Origin: Branchiostoma floridae
Taxonomy: Eukaryota; Chordata; Leptocardii; Amphioxiformes; Branchiostomatidae
Direction of reading: 5' to 3'
Assembly: GCF_000003815.2 (NCBI RefSeq)
Contig: NC_049980.1
Location: 13,934,638-13,998,637 of the forward strand
Length of the DNA: 64,000 bases
The notes under the pieces are model-generated. The model had not been told where the DNA came from, searched no databases, and worked only from the letters and a program-made list of their open reading frames with translations. The translations under genes were made by a program, and so were the position numbers. How positions within the stretch are numbered: the stretch's first letter is position 1; every line of letters starts with the position of its first letter. Positions 1-14,700 of the stretch are shown piece after piece.

Positions 1-1980
1 GTGTGTGCTAGGCATTTAAGTATAACATTTTGCTTTTTATGAGTATTGCAGTCATGTATGTAAATTTATTATGTTTTTTGGGGGGTCAAAAATAGTATTG
101 AGATGTGCATCAAACATTAAGTTAGGTCATGTTGAAAAGGGCTTTATGATCTCTTTTGTAATCTACAACTCTTGAGTCAGCGTGAATTCAGCTATTGCCA
201 GTATGTGAGGCAAGTAAACTTGGCATTGTAGCTACACAGCCAACTGTAAGATAGTTACCATATGATGCATATGTTATCTGGCTTTGCTTACATGGTACAT
301 TGCATTGTGCAGCATCTTTTCTTAGGCCATATTGATTTGATTATATGGATGCTGCATTGCTGCTGGATGCACATTAGTTTTTGTCAGTTTTTGACCATAC
401 AGCATACTTTAAATTGTACAAATCAGCTGTAGATAAGTACATATGTATACCATAAATTGACAAAAGATATCGGAATATGGGTACTAAAGTCATAGAATGC
501 CAAAGTCAATTTCAAAATCAAGGAATTAGGTGTGAAAGAACAAAAAATTGTATTGTTCGGTTTACAGTGTTTAGTCATTTATCCACCTTCCTGATCACTT
601 ATATTTCATACTAGAGGCAACCTTCTTGGGGCCAAACTGTTTTATTTGCTTGCTCGCATCAGTTTTGGGGTTCCCAGAGGATGTCATCCATATTATCAAA
701 TCAACATGGCCTTACCCAAATTCAGGAAAATTGAATAGCCTGACTTGCCATTTCAGTCTGCAAAATTCATGCTACAAATGTAGCTGTTGATCTGAAAAAT
801 TCCATTACTGATAAGGTAGTATGATGTTTTATTTTCTAGTGTTTGTTGATTTCTACAGACTTGGATGTTATGTACTGTACGTTTTTTGGTATCACTGGAT
901 TTTTTTTTTTGCCCTATAAGGCGGTGAAGGATTTTTTTGGAGAGAATTATGTAAATAGAGGTGTACTTTAAATGGCTATATTTATTGGAGTATTTCTTGT
1001 TATTTTACTATGGGCAGATGCACTTACGAAATCTTGTCTTTATCAATGTTTCATGCATATCTGGCATGATTGTGTAGAAACTAGTGTCAATGGTTTACTT
1101 GGTGATGACTACACTTCCTTAGTAGTAGCTTTGTCAAAAGTATTGTACTGTGGCCAGTTCCAAACCTGTCAGAGAAATTTCAATATATTGACAATTTGTA
1201 TAGTTCCATGTGTGTGAGTTTTCTTGTTGTTAAGGTTGTCGTTTCAATTTGCAAGTTTCCCAACATAGATGAAGTGTAATTCGTCTGTTTGAATTCTGGT
1301 GATGGCACAAACACTACAAATGTGCCATATACATGTATGCCACAAAAGTCATTTTCCTAGCATGCCATTGCATTAGTTAATTGAAAGAATTGAAGTGATA
1401 AAGAAACATTATAGTAGTAGTCCACTGTGTTCTGCTGCTGCAGAAACATTATATATGGTAGAATAAGATTGTCTGCAATGAATCATAAAATGAAGGTGGC
1501 TATTGTCTGATATGGAGTCAGACAAATGCCTGCCATGTTATAAACTGCCATTAGTGGCATATTATCTTCACAATGGTTAGGCATTACGATTAGGCATAAC
1601 AATTTTAAAACAACTGGCAATCCTGTGTAAATTTATCACATTCCTTATTGCATTTATGATGAAGGTTTTATCAAGATAAACTATCTAAAAGCAAACTAGC
1701 CCTTACAAGGAATAAGATAGTTACAATTGAATAAGATAACTTCCATATGTTCCAAGTAAGATCATCACTTAAGTATCACTAGAATGAAGAGGCAGAATAA
1801 ATCAATGCTATTACATAACATTAACTGGAAAAACAGGTTGGGCATGTCAAAGTCACTAACTCGTTGGGTCGTCTGTCTTAGCCACTTATCAACATCGTCA
1901 CTAACAAAGACGCCAGACAGAAGGTATGAAAATGTGGATGCTTCAACAGGTGCACCTGAAATATGAACACCTGTCAGGGA
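1..1980. other. intergenic or 3' UTR-like stretch, no gene recognised
   Basis: This is AT-rich sequence with many stops in all frames. The longest reading frames here (for example 972-1217) show no domain, no splice-site support and no codon pattern. It may be the 3' flank of a gene outside the window. No repeat with clear ends was seen. Confidence 0.5.
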
Positions 1981-1984
1981 CACA

Positions 1985-2200
1985 AGCTGACCAATCAGCG
2001 TTCTGAGCGGTGATCACGTGGTTGTAACCATCGCCGCCATCTTGGTTGTTGTGTTCGTCTCTGGGTCCAGATGACTTTTCCATTGGCATTGTTTCAACGG
2101 CTGGTCGATCGGTTTACAAGTCCCAACGGCTGCTTAAACAAAAGCAGCTGGCCAGGACATATCAAGGAATAACCAAATATTAAAAAGCATCACGCCGAAG
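1985..2200 (+). promoter_or_regulatory. AGBL5: AGBL5 promoter and non-coding first exon
   Basis: The sequence turns GC-richer here. In order it has a CCAAT box (1991-1995), an E-box CACGTG (2015-2020) and a YY1-type CCGCCATCTTGG (2034-2045). A probable non-coding exon then ends at 2200, before a strong donor (AAG|GTAAGAAT). The next exon begins at 5633 and holds the start codon. The transcription start itself is not visible and should lie near the YY1 site. Confidence 0.6.
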
Positions 2201-5200
2201 GTAAGAATAATCGTCTATTTCTATCAGTGAAATTTATGTTGGGGTAAACGTCACTCGGCATTTTTTTACGTGGGGTGGGGGCGCTCAGCTTTAAATCGTT
2301 ATTGTGTAAACATTAGAAAGTTTACGTTATCGGGCAATGGATTTTTATGTTGTGTTTGCTCACTTGAAATGTGATAAATGTCACGTTGTTGGTAGGCAAG
2401 AGTCATACAAGATATATCTGAATTATGTAACAGTTACAATTCTTGATTCTAAATGACCGTTACTTTCCTAACGTTACATGAAGGAACCTAAAGATATCTA
2501 AGGGTGGTGTCCAACAAAATAAACAGCACAGCATACGCCAACCAACAGGTAATACAGACTCGGTGTGAATAGTGTATGTTCTGATTTGTAATACCATTCA
2601 TTAACATTTACCCCTCCCCCTACACTCATAAATCTTGGCTACTAGTAATTACATGTTAGTCTGACCAAGGACATTCCTAAGTGACCTGCCATGCAATTGA
2701 AGAGGAGTTCAATCAATCGTCGCCAATATTGATGTTGCAATTATGAAATTTAGGCTCGCCTCACCCCAAAAGTTTACTTGCTGTCGGCTGGTTCACAATT
2801 CCTTTTGGATTTCATTCAACAGTGCCACTGCCAGTATGGCCACTTAATAATGGATATATGTCATAGGTTTACATTAAAGTGCACATTAAGGTAGAACATT
2901 GTTATCACATTATACTTTTGATAAAACAACAGACCATTCGTCAAATTTTCTAAAAAGTCACCTGTCGCTACTCACCAGATGTTTCAGGTAGCACCCACTT
3001 TCTTCCATCAGTGACTAGAGAATTTAATTCAGATTCATTTTGTAAATATATATGCAATTTTTTTTTTAAATGTAACAGATAGAGCTCATGATATGATGGC
3101 ATTATGCATACAATTTGGGAAAATTCTGCTGATTGAGATTTTAAAGTCAAGTAAAATACTATTAGTGTTAGGAGGCTATTTCGATTGGGTGATTTGAAGA
3201 GCATCTTGACTTCATTAGTGACGCCATACCCAGCCAGGAATGTCAGTTGTTGATAGGCTGCTTTAGACCTGTAGGATAATGATTGATATAGCCATTAGCT
3301 GCTACTGAGCCCTGACATGCTTCTGATTATCAACACTGACAACAGACATATATCTCTAGAGTACTAGTGATGTCAGTTCTAACTGAGTGGAAGGAGCCCC
3401 TCATGAATCATCCTGACATGTTCCAAATTGATTTTATAGATTGGCAGTACTGTGACAGTGATTAGTCAGTTTGGTCCAGAGGACTCAGAGTTTTATGAAG
3501 ATCAGAGGCTCACTGATCTCCCTGGGAATTAGAGATTACCTGGCCAGGCCTGTGTTGAAACTTGCAAATCAGGCTGGTCCCCAAAATACCACTAGCTGCA
3601 CCTAGAAAAGAAAGTCTGTGATTGTGAAGGACTGATTTGAATAGCAATATTTTTTACAGGTGATATTCATATTGAGATAGAAGTAACATGGGCAATACTG
3701 TAACTACCGTTATTGTTACGGTATGATAAGTTTTTCCAGCATCTGTGATCTTAAATGCAAACAGTGAGGCATTAAATGTGATCTGGAGGATCACCTGAAG
3801 ACCTGAATGAGGTGCCTATCAAAAAACCCCAAAGCTCTCAAGGTATTTCTTGATCGACATGTTGATCAGCAGATTTTCTTTGTCATTTCTGCATCTTTTT
3901 TGCATGGATTACTATTACATTTTAGATTTGTTGTCTCCAGCATGAAATATTGCCAAGAAAATCCAGAGGCATGACAATTCAATTCAGTGATTATTTTGAT
4001 CAGTCTTAGTTCACTGAAGAAGAAAATTTGCTTCACAGATTTACATTCAACAGATCATTTGATTCGCTAATGATCTGCAGTGATGCCTTAACAGTTTGCT
4101 TGTACCTTACATCTGGAAAATTCCACAAGTCACATGACCGTGATTGCCAATCCCAAATCTCACGTTGCTGGAGCAAATGGTACTTTCTAGAAGCTACATA
4201 GAGATTCACTCCAGATAATACCTGTGCCTGCCGTTTTAAGGCTCGCCACATTTATCATATCTCTCTGTGCTTGTACAAAGGAATGAACCTATGTGAGTAC
4301 ATTCTATTTCAATTTTAATTGTTTTCTGTTTAAATTCTTGCATTTTTCTCTTATTCTTTTTCATTCGAATAATTGTAAGCGAGGCATGACTTTAACTTTG
4401 ACTTGAATTTGTAGATCTTTACTATATAGATACAGTTACAATTGTATTCCTGCAATTTATTAAGCTCATCTATTGAAACCTGTTGGAGTTATAGTGTGGA
4501 TATTGCTAGAGACCCAATTAATATATGCTTTGACAGTCCAACAAAACTAGCCTAAAGAATTTTCCCTAGTACATCGCATAGTCTTCTCAGAGTCTCAAGA
4601 TCAGGTTGAATAGTTCATTTCGGCTAAACTAGTTTAAGACCACTTTTAAGAATTCTGATTTTTAGATCTAGATGAGGGCCCAGATCTGAATGAAACGAGA
4701 CAGGTACATGTATTATTAACATTGAATATTTTGTATGATATCCTACTGGTTATTGACCTGTGTGCTCACTGTCTGAGATAAACGTCAGTATAGTGTACGT
4801 CTGGACATTCATTCTGCAGTTTTGCGAGAGTGGAAATTTGAAAGGTCAACACAAATGACATTTTCAAGACTTGTGGATTCCCTCCTCGTGCTTACAGTGA
4901 AATTGATGGACATAGAATTGACTAGAATCAAAATCTGTAGTACCGTAACAGCTTGGTTCTGTTAATACAATGTTCCTACTAGTAGTGTATATAACACTGT
5001 TTATGCTTCTCAGCTTGGTAAAAGTCCATTAAAAGTTGACTAGGCCATGACCGTTTATGTGTCACGTCATGGTATGTGGTTATTGTAGGTTTGTGTTGAA
5101 CCCTTACTTATTCATGAGTTGAAAGCAAACACGACACCATGAACAGCCACATGACTAATCTTCTTTTTGGAGCGTTTGAAAACCACTCAGCATGGTAAAA

Positions 5201-5708
5201 GCTTTCAGGAGAGGGTCAGCTTTGCTGTGTTGTTCCAATAATGCAGAACTAGATGTTTTAACAGCAGGTCCTAAAGCTTCAGCTTGCTAGTAGTGGTACT
5301 GGGAAGTCTGGGATCATAGAACGGTTTTATGTTACACAAAGGGATGTTATGACTATGTGGCCTGTGTGCTTGGTAACACTTGAAGTAGGAAGTAGGATAT
5401 TGCATGACATTGTGTTTGGTGTTACAAATCCGTGTTGTACCAGTCTGGTAGGTGCAACTTCTTTCTCATAGAGTCGCACAGAGAAAAGTATTATACATTA
5501 TTACACACAAAGACGATACAGTATTGCATTAGATGATGTCTCAGCTGTCAGCTGTCTAGTTAGGCACAAGAATATGTCTAAGTTTTATTTAGAATAAAAC
5601 AGTTAATTTCAAAAATTCATCCCTTGCTGCAGGTTTGCATTTGCACCATGTAGGATGGACACCTGTTAAGGACACCTGTTAGCACCTGTGGCAAGTGTAT
5701 CACCTGGG

Positions 5709-8700
5709 ATGGAGACCCGCTGTGGAGGTCTGCTCTTCACCTCCAAGTTTGACTCAGGTAGGACCATTGATACAATCATGTGTTATAGTTGAGTAGTATT
5801 TGCAAGATAGTAATCTGTTGTAAAATGGTGACTTAAGTACACAGTAACAGATTTTGGACTTGGAAAGGTAAAATATCAATGTGAACATATTGAAATGTGC
5901 TTATTATTTTTTAATCCTGCCAGGTGTTTTGTTTGATATATGTCACCAATATTTCTGTTCTCTCCAGGAAACCTCGCCCGTGTGGAGCGATGCTGTCGTG
6001 ACGAATCAGATGAGGGCGCGGGCCCGGGGGGCAGCCCGCTCACGCCGGACTTTGAGTTCAACGTGTGGACTAAGCCTGATGCTGCAGGAACTCCCCATGA
6101 AAATGGCAACAGGTATGACTTTTAATTTAAAGTAGATAGCAGTAATTTAGGAGCTTTACTCTTGTTTCCAGCCAGATAGCAGTAAAATAGGAGCTTTACT
6201 CTTGTTTCCAGCCAGCACTTACCAATACTATATGTGTCTTGGTTTTATTATGTACAGATGTTTGACTCAGGTTGACTGGTTCAATGAAAAATGCTGTTAT
6301 TTTCAAAACACTACGTAGAAGAAAAGAAGAAACTGTAAAGTTATGAATCTTTTGAAAGAGAAAATTACTGTAGGAAATTTAGTAAACTAGCTATTTTTTC
6401 TTGTTTTGTTGTCTTTTAAATCATACTTAACATGTTGCATATTCCAATTGTAAAATGAAGAAGTTAGAGTCCGACACAAATCCAATTGTGGTCACTGTAC
6501 AGTCCCTCATGAGCAATTGCTATAATAATAATAGTCTAATACAATTCAACTGATAAGACCTTTCATGCTCCCTCACACATAGGTCTTGGTTCCACTTTGG
6601 AGTCAAAGGTTACCCACCAGGAAAGTTGATCAAAATCAACATCATGAACATGAACAAGCAGGGGAAGCTGTACAGCCAAGGGATGACGCCCCTCTACAAG
6701 ACCATCCCGCATCAACCCAAGTGGCAGAGGATAAGGGACAAGCCCACGTATGAGGTAAGGGAATATAATTAGGTCTTGGTGTTATAGATGGATGAAAAGG
6801 TGAAAATACCCGACTGTGCAACCCTGAAATACCGAAGCTTTGTTCAGAACATCAGCCTGAATTATTGTGGCATCGAATGACTGAGTGACTAGGCTTAGTG
6901 GACACAAAATCAAGACATCATGGGTTTGATTCATGGTATCTCTGGCTAGGTGTTTTGTCTTTGGGAAAGGTACACTACTGTCCTCACTCCACCCAGATGT
7001 AAATCGGGTACCTGACTTTAGTTGGGAAGGTTATAAAGGCTGTGGAGGGAGAGAGATGAGCTCTGCCTTCCAAAACCGACGCCTTAGACCCTGTGAATTG
7101 ACTGCCCACTGCCATTGTAACAAGACTTTACTTATGTCTTTATTGTGCTCATTTTCAGACGGATAATGGCAATTTCATCCTGTCGTTTACGCACCGGTTT
7201 GCTGAGACTCGAGGGGGAACCACATACTTCACATTCTGCTACCCCTGGTCATACACCGAGTGCCAAGAGAGACTGTCTCAACTTGATGAAAAGTTTTCAG
7301 CCTGCAAAGACCTGGATCCCAAAAGGTTGACACATTCATTTTTTTTGTCACATCAGATCAAAATCATGATTAATTTTTACATATTGAAAAGAACATGGTT
7401 GCATGTTCGTTGAATGGATAACTGGAGATGTAATACAGGTAAAATTGCCTATGAAGGCCAGCCAAGGATCAATTAAATCTGGTCTAAGTGACTGTACAGG
7501 TAGTCTGGTTTTTCCATGTTTGGGTTAATGAGGAAAATTGTAAGGGACCACAAAAAATGTTTCACAAAGGTCAGGTGGTACTCATGTAGAGGTGGTCACT
7601 TTTACAGGTTTGATTCAAATCTGTCCAAGGAGAGACTTTGATTCCACTGAATTCCTACCTCTTCAATGACTGTAATGTGAATTGTTTCCTTGTCCCAGTA
7701 CCCCGGACTGTATCTACTACAAACGTGAGCTGGTCACCCTCTCCATAGACAAGAACCGGATAGATCTCATCACCATCACGTCCTGCCACGGCATGCAGGA
7801 GGAACGAGAGCCACGGCTGGACAAACTCTTCCCGGAAAAGGATGAACCCCGCCCACACAAGTTCAAGGGCAAGAGGGTAAATCTATCTTTGTGGTCTTAA
7901 GTTAGGAAAAACATTGTTGTCAAATCAGGACTGTCTCTTTAGCTTTTTTTTCCATCCCACTTATTGCATTGAGAGCCCAAGTTTTTTTTTTTTTAATTTT
8001 TGTTGTTAAATCTGTTGTTTAGAGCCTTACAAAAATACAGTGTCATGTCATAGAATTCAGGTCTTTTGGACAGATAAAGTGAAAATTTTGTCATTCCAAC
8101 AATCGAATGTCCTAAAAAAAACAAGCAGGCCTGAGTACATGCATACTGTGCTAACATGTTTTTGGAAGGAAAGATGAAGTAGAAATCATGCCTGACACAC
8201 ACAATTTTATGTGTTCCAAAATCTTTTTAGATGAGGTATAAAGTCACAATAAAGACCAAAATCTTTTGAAAATGTATTTCTTCATCAAAGGGCGGGACAT
8301 ATAGTTTGGGTTTACATCAGCATCACACAAATACATTTTGCACTTCTTGGGATTTGTATAATGTTATGTATCTGAATTGATTTGACCTACCTACCTTGTC
8401 CCTGATTCTGAAGAGATTGTTTATTGTTGACTCCCACAGGTGTTTTTCCTGAGTAGCCGGGTGCACCCAGGGGAAACTCCCTCCAGCTTTGTCTTTAATG
8501 GTTTCCTGGACTTCATCCTCCGTGAAGAAGACCCGAGAGCACGACAGCTGCGCAAGCAGTACGTCTTCAAACTTATACCCCTGCTCAACCCAGATGGGGT
8601 GGCTCGAGGACACTACAGGTATGGTTCAGATCAAACAACACTTCCAATCTTTCAGCGTAGTCATTTTTGTTGGAGGTGCAGTTTTGATGCCGTAGGTTTT

Positions 8701-11700
8701 TCAAGCAGGCTGTGACAGAAAAATAGGGTAGACAATTATTTAAGGCAGCCTTTTTCGTATAAAAACAACTGAGTTTAGACAGCCACAGTAGCATGTTGTC
8801 CATCCAGTGACAGCTATGCATTACACATGATGTACAAATGTATGATGATCACATGATGTATGTGACCAGGCCCTTATAATTTCTGTGACAAGCTGCACTG
8901 TTATTTCATACTTATAGTGTTGGTTGTCCTTATTATGTTCTTGTTTACAAGTCAACAGTTATGCATTGTTTGTTGAATGCAATAGTTACTGTTGTTCAAT
9001 TATCAATAAACAGCATAACAATAGTTTGGTAACAATAGTTTGATGTAATTGTTCTATTGTCATGCAGGACTGACCAGCGAGGGGTGAATCTGAACAGGAT
9101 GTACCTCACTCCCGACCCTGTGTTACACCCTTCTGTGTTTGCTGCTAAGTCCATCCTCATCTACCACCATGTCCACAACCGTGTCATCCAGCCCACCAAC
9201 TCTCCCAGACACGAAAACTCAAGAACTCAACCAAGTCCTGCCCAAGCCAAAGATAACAGTGCCAATGACAGAAGGACTCAAAATGGGACAAATGAAACCA
9301 GCACAAGTGACAAAGAAAATCTGGATGAAAACAGACCATCTGTAACAGAGACTGAAGAAGTCACTCCACAGACTTCTGGTGAAAATCTGTGCGACCAAAC
9401 TCGCAAGTTAAGTATAGCTGACCAAGAGTCTCAATGTAGTAGTCCTGAACACGACGTGAAAGATGGGTCCATACAGCAAAGTTCTTCTGACAGTAGCATG
9501 TGGACCAGCGATAGTTCGACCAGTATTAGTGTTACAGAGAAGGACCTGGAGTTTTACCGCTCCATACCGCACAACGAGAGTGGAATCGCGTTCTATGTGG
9601 ACCTCCACGGTCACGCGTCAAAGCGAGGTTGCTTCATTTACGGGAACCACTTTGACAACGACTTTGAGGCTGTGGAATGTATGCTGTTTCCCAAGTTGAT
9701 CTCGCTCAACAGCGCACATTTTGACTTTCCAGGTCAGTATTTCAAACATCATGATATGAAAAATAACACATTTCTTGACTGAATTTCTGTATCTGTTTTG
9801 CCAGTGCAATCGCCCTTGGGTGTAACACAGCAGCATCACACAAATGCAGCATGGCAGCTCATGGTCTATTATACCAAACAACCTATCATTTGTGGTTAAG
9901 TGCTATTATGTAAAAAATGTGCACAGTAATAAAATCTGCCTATTATTCATATTTGCAGGGTGCAATTTCACAGAGAAGAACATGTACACCAAAGACAAGA
10001 GAGATGGCATGTCAAAGGAGGGAAGTGGCAGAGTGGCCATGTACAAAACAATAGGCATCATACATAGGTATGCACTCTATGTTGAGTATTTAATTCCAAT
10101 TATTCAATATTTCTCTATTGTTACTTGAATTATTCTATTATCCTTCATTACGTGTTTAGCTAGGGTACACTCATTGCCTGTAAAGTGATGAATGTATCAA
10201 AACAGTGTGTTTTATCTGAGACCTCTTATGACATGACAAAACATCATCCTTTTAGGTGATCACTTGATAGATGTCAAGAATTTTGATTTTATTTATCAAA
10301 AGCACTGTTTACTCTCTGTTAACAGCTATACACTCGAGTGTAACTATAACATGGGCCGAATGACCAACTGTATTGCTGCTGCAACCATGGACAACGGCCG
10401 TGCCACACCTCCCCCCATGGCTGGCTTCCCTCCTAAATACACTCCTGAACACTTTGAAGAGGTGAGAAGTCATTGTACTTAGCTCGGTTGGGCAAAAATG
10501 TACAATAAAGGTCTTCATTATTATTATTATTATCTGTACCATGTGCTGCTGTCCCTGGTGCTGAAATGGAAGTGTTGTATTGGTGCCTTCAATTGTGTAC
10601 TACTAAATGCTACTGACTTTGTAATTGAAAATAATAACTTTTGGTGTATATGTTTGTTTGTCTTAGTGTGTATCTGCAGTTACTTGAAAATTCAGGATGT
10701 GAGTTGGATGATTATGTAGCTAGAGACTTATCACATAGGAAAGTTGTCTCTGTCCAGGCCCAAAAATTGTATCGGCAGGAAAATGCCTGCTTTTCTGACA
10801 GACTAAGTAAGAAATTCACAAAAGCTCTCCTTTTTAGTGAATCGACATTGAATGACATCAAACCTTTGTACAATATCAAATAAAATATTATATCTGAAAA
10901 AAAGTAAACGTATCTGATAGTTATTATGATTATTTTATGTACATTTCATTTTAGTAAACAAATCATTGTTGATTCCATGTGTTGACTGTACATGTACTTG
11001 ATATTGCCCAGGTGGGAAGAGCCATGGCCATAGCAGCCCTGGATATCACTGACACAAACCCATGGTCTCGTATCGCTCACTCTGAGCATACCTGTGTGTA
11101 CAACCTCCGCCAATGGATGCACCGCTACGTCCGCAGCCTGCGTGGTGCTCCCCCCATGCCACGTAGGATGGCCCGCGTCACCTCGAAGACATCGAGGTTA
11201 GCCTCCAAACTCCGTACCCTCTGGTCACTTCTCCGAGGCCTCTCCTTTTTTCCTGCTTTCTCTCATAGCTTTCTCCGACAAAGGCAGTAGGGCCGCAGGT
11301 AGTGTCCCCACTAACTCTTACTGTCTATACTACCCATGCATGGAACTAACATGCTTGGTGTGCTCAGCATGGTACAAAGCTGCAAGTCATTGTAATAAAC
11401 TAAGGCAATGTACATATTCATAATTTACATAATATTTGAGCATGTTATGGCTGTATGTCACATGTGTATGGTCATGATGTGAGAGGCAATGCCATGCATG
11501 CATGTGACCATTTCTTAATTTCCATCTCTCCTGATTTATACAAAGTAAATGATTATTTGCCTTTGTCATCAGCCCTTTGTAGCTAGTAGCCACAGGCTAG
11601 TTGGGCAGCCCTGGCTATGCATGTTGAACAGCAAAACCAACAAATAGATAACAACTTAAGATAAATCATATTTTACAAATAAGTACTATTTTCTTCAAAG

Positions 11701-14700
11701 GCAGTGTAAGTTTGATTTCTCATGTGTAAGGCGGCAAAGATCTCAAAAAGTGTCTGTCCTCTAGTCTGTAGTTGTTTTAGCGATGTTTCCCTTGGTGACT
11801 TCTGCAAAATTAATGTTACAAAAGTTCTCACTAAGCTTATATTTGTAGAATGTTTCTCTGACATACATGTAGCTCACTCAGTCACCCACTGCCTGGTTTA
11901 TTACTGTCTGTTACTCTCCTTCACACGAGGGTTAGTTGTGCTTGCACATAAATGTGTAGCTGAAATGTTTAAAAAAGAATAGTTTTGGATTCAGTGCAAG
12001 TGTTGAAAGAAGTTTTATCCAACATTGATGATACAAGATATAACTAAATCATCTCACCTACTTTTTCTTTGTACATGTATGTTTGTTAAACATAATTCTT
12101 GAAAATCAAATCAACTTCCTTTTGAATTTTTTGTGATAAAAGATAAGTTTTGGCAACCAATTGTCAAACTTAATCCATTATTACTTTTATGGTCATAAAA
12201 TACTATTATTGATAATAACTAACTATACATTTACAGTGAAAAAGTATTCTGCCAGTTTTCCCTCTTCGGAATATCTCTGAGCCACACTGAAAACGGTCAA
12301 ATTGTTTCAGTCAATAGTCTCATCAGGTCAGTTTCAAATCAACAATAGTTTTCTTAGGTACCAGTTTATAATATGATCATTTTTTCTCTCCCAAGCAGAC
12401 AAGAAAATTGTTTGCCATGTGGTAGGAAGAAGAAACCATCGTGTAAGTTTGTTCCTTCCTTGTGTGTTTGTTAGCATGATTGCCTCAGCTACCGGACACC
12501 CCCCCTCCACCACGCTGACCCGTCAGCTGTCCAACAGCGACAGCAGTAGTGTTGGAGGCAGCCCCATCCGCGTCCCTAACCAGACTACAGCACGGAACCA
12601 GGCTCCCAACACCAGCAGGAACCCTCCCCAACCCCCCGCCAGGCGGAACCCCCCAGGACTCAGCAAACCCCTCGCTCCTGTTAAAGGTGTGTGCTCAACA
12701 TTGAACATGATTTTGAAGAAATCAGCAATTTTATGGCAATAAGGGTGCACATGTTAATGTAACATCTAAGGCCCTGGTAAAGTACCCATTGTCTCAGTCT
12801 CTCTACCTAAACCATTTGACTAAGAATCCTTTGGTCATCAATGACAACAGAAACGTTCTGTATATTAACAGCAGTTATGTCAAATCAAAAATAGTGCTGA
12901 TTTCAATGACCATACCATGCTATCTCTTCCAGTGCTTAATTTTTGTCTTTGTGGTAGGAATTAAACATCTTCACATCAGTAATAAAAACATTATTAGATC
13001 ATTGATGTTGCAGTATTTTGGACTTGTACCAGAAAAAAATGAATGCTCAGAACATTTTGTCAGTACTGGGTGTTGGTATGGTACAAAGCATTAAGACAGT
13101 TCAATATCTTTTGTATTACATCCGTACTTGCAAAGTAGATAAGTTATTCCTTTCTGTAGTGTTTCTGTAGTTGAGATGAATTCATCTAGTACTTCCTCAT
13201 CTTTTTTTTTCTTCATTGTCATATTTGATTTCCCCTGTTTCTGATCTAGTCCCTCCCCATCAACCTGCTCAATGCCTCCCCATGAAGCCTGTTACCATGT
13301 ACCACCAGCCACCCGGCATGTGTATCAATGTACTGACAGACCCACTCCCAGTGGTCAGGCTACGATGTACAGTATATCTTATCTTTGTGCTCGTCTTGCA
13401 TGCAGTTAGTGGTGGTGGCTTGCATCTCTCTCCCAAATTTATATCAATTGGTGCGGTTGTGATGCCATTGCTTTCATCAAGATCTCAATCAAAAACTAGC
13501 GGTACTATTCCTACTTTCAATTGGATACTCCAAGACAGCTGGGTCAAAGCAAACAGGTTAGACTGTAAGGCATGCTTTGTGGAACTTTCAAAACTCTTTC
13601 CTGATGCATGAACTGAATCTTGTCAGTAAAAATTCACTGCAATACCTTGATTTGTGACAATATGAAATGTTACAATATGACTTTTCCCTTTCTTTAGACA
13701 CCAAGACGGAACGCCTCCGACGTCAGCGCACAATGGCCATAACAGGAAATACCCAGAGCTCTACCTCCCCAACAGCGACAAGCATTAGCCCAACCTCACG
13801 CTCACCCACCCACCCTGTCAGCCTGACCCTCACAACCTCACCCACTGTGCCAACAACAAACACACTCTCCACTCCTGCCACCTCCTCAACACATCATGTG
13901 CACATAGGAAAGGCCTCCAATGCTGTCACACATTATATTCACATCGGAAGCAGTAGTGCGGGTCATAACACAAGTGCACCTCAGCAGACGACAGTTGCCC
14001 TCGACCCTTCTACGATGTCGAACGTGTACAAAATATCAGCGGGCGGTTTCTCCCCAAGGGGGGCAACTCCGCAGTATGTAACAACGATGACGTCATCAAT
14101 CCTGCCCATCAGTGTTGTAAACCCCTCAGTAATGTACGGACCCATGCAGCTGACAAGTATATCAAAAGGTGCTATGCAAGGTTCTGTTCGAATACGGGAG
14201 AGCAGCAGTAGTGCGGAGAGAAGAAAGCTGGGACAGCTGAAGTACTCTCACTCGTTGGACAGCTCATTGATGGATGAGCAGCTTCTCCATCTCAGCCAGG
14301 TTAGTGTTAGGCCTTTGCTGTAGGGTTTCCAAGGTTTGTATAGTAGTGTTCAATGTGTGCTACATGGGAAGCTGCCGTCATCGTCATGACATTTTAGTCT
14401 TTCAGTTTTCTTGATCATCATTATTTGTTTTATTTCCTTATTTCCGTCTACAGTTTACTGTCGGTGAATGCGTTTCAGTTTTCTCTCCTGCTGTTCGCTT
14501 AGTCTGCAAGTAATTGTAGAAATTTAAGTTTCAGCTATGATTGATTTAGTCTTTTGCATGATCACAAACCTTCTAAAAGAATCATAAATGAGTCAATGAT
14601 TTTGGGAGAGTGTTATACTGCATGAGCTGTGATTTACCCCTAGTAGTAATGTGTTTGTGTGTGTGTCTACACTCACTCCCCTACCCACAGACTTCCCCCC

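Noticed and set aside
972-1217. 81-codon plus frame with a hydrophobic N-terminus
   Set aside because: No domain, no splice context, AT-rich background; length is expected by chance.
1784-1966. 60-codon frame just before the AGBL5 promoter
   Set aside because: Overlaps an open frame on the other strand and shows no family likeness.
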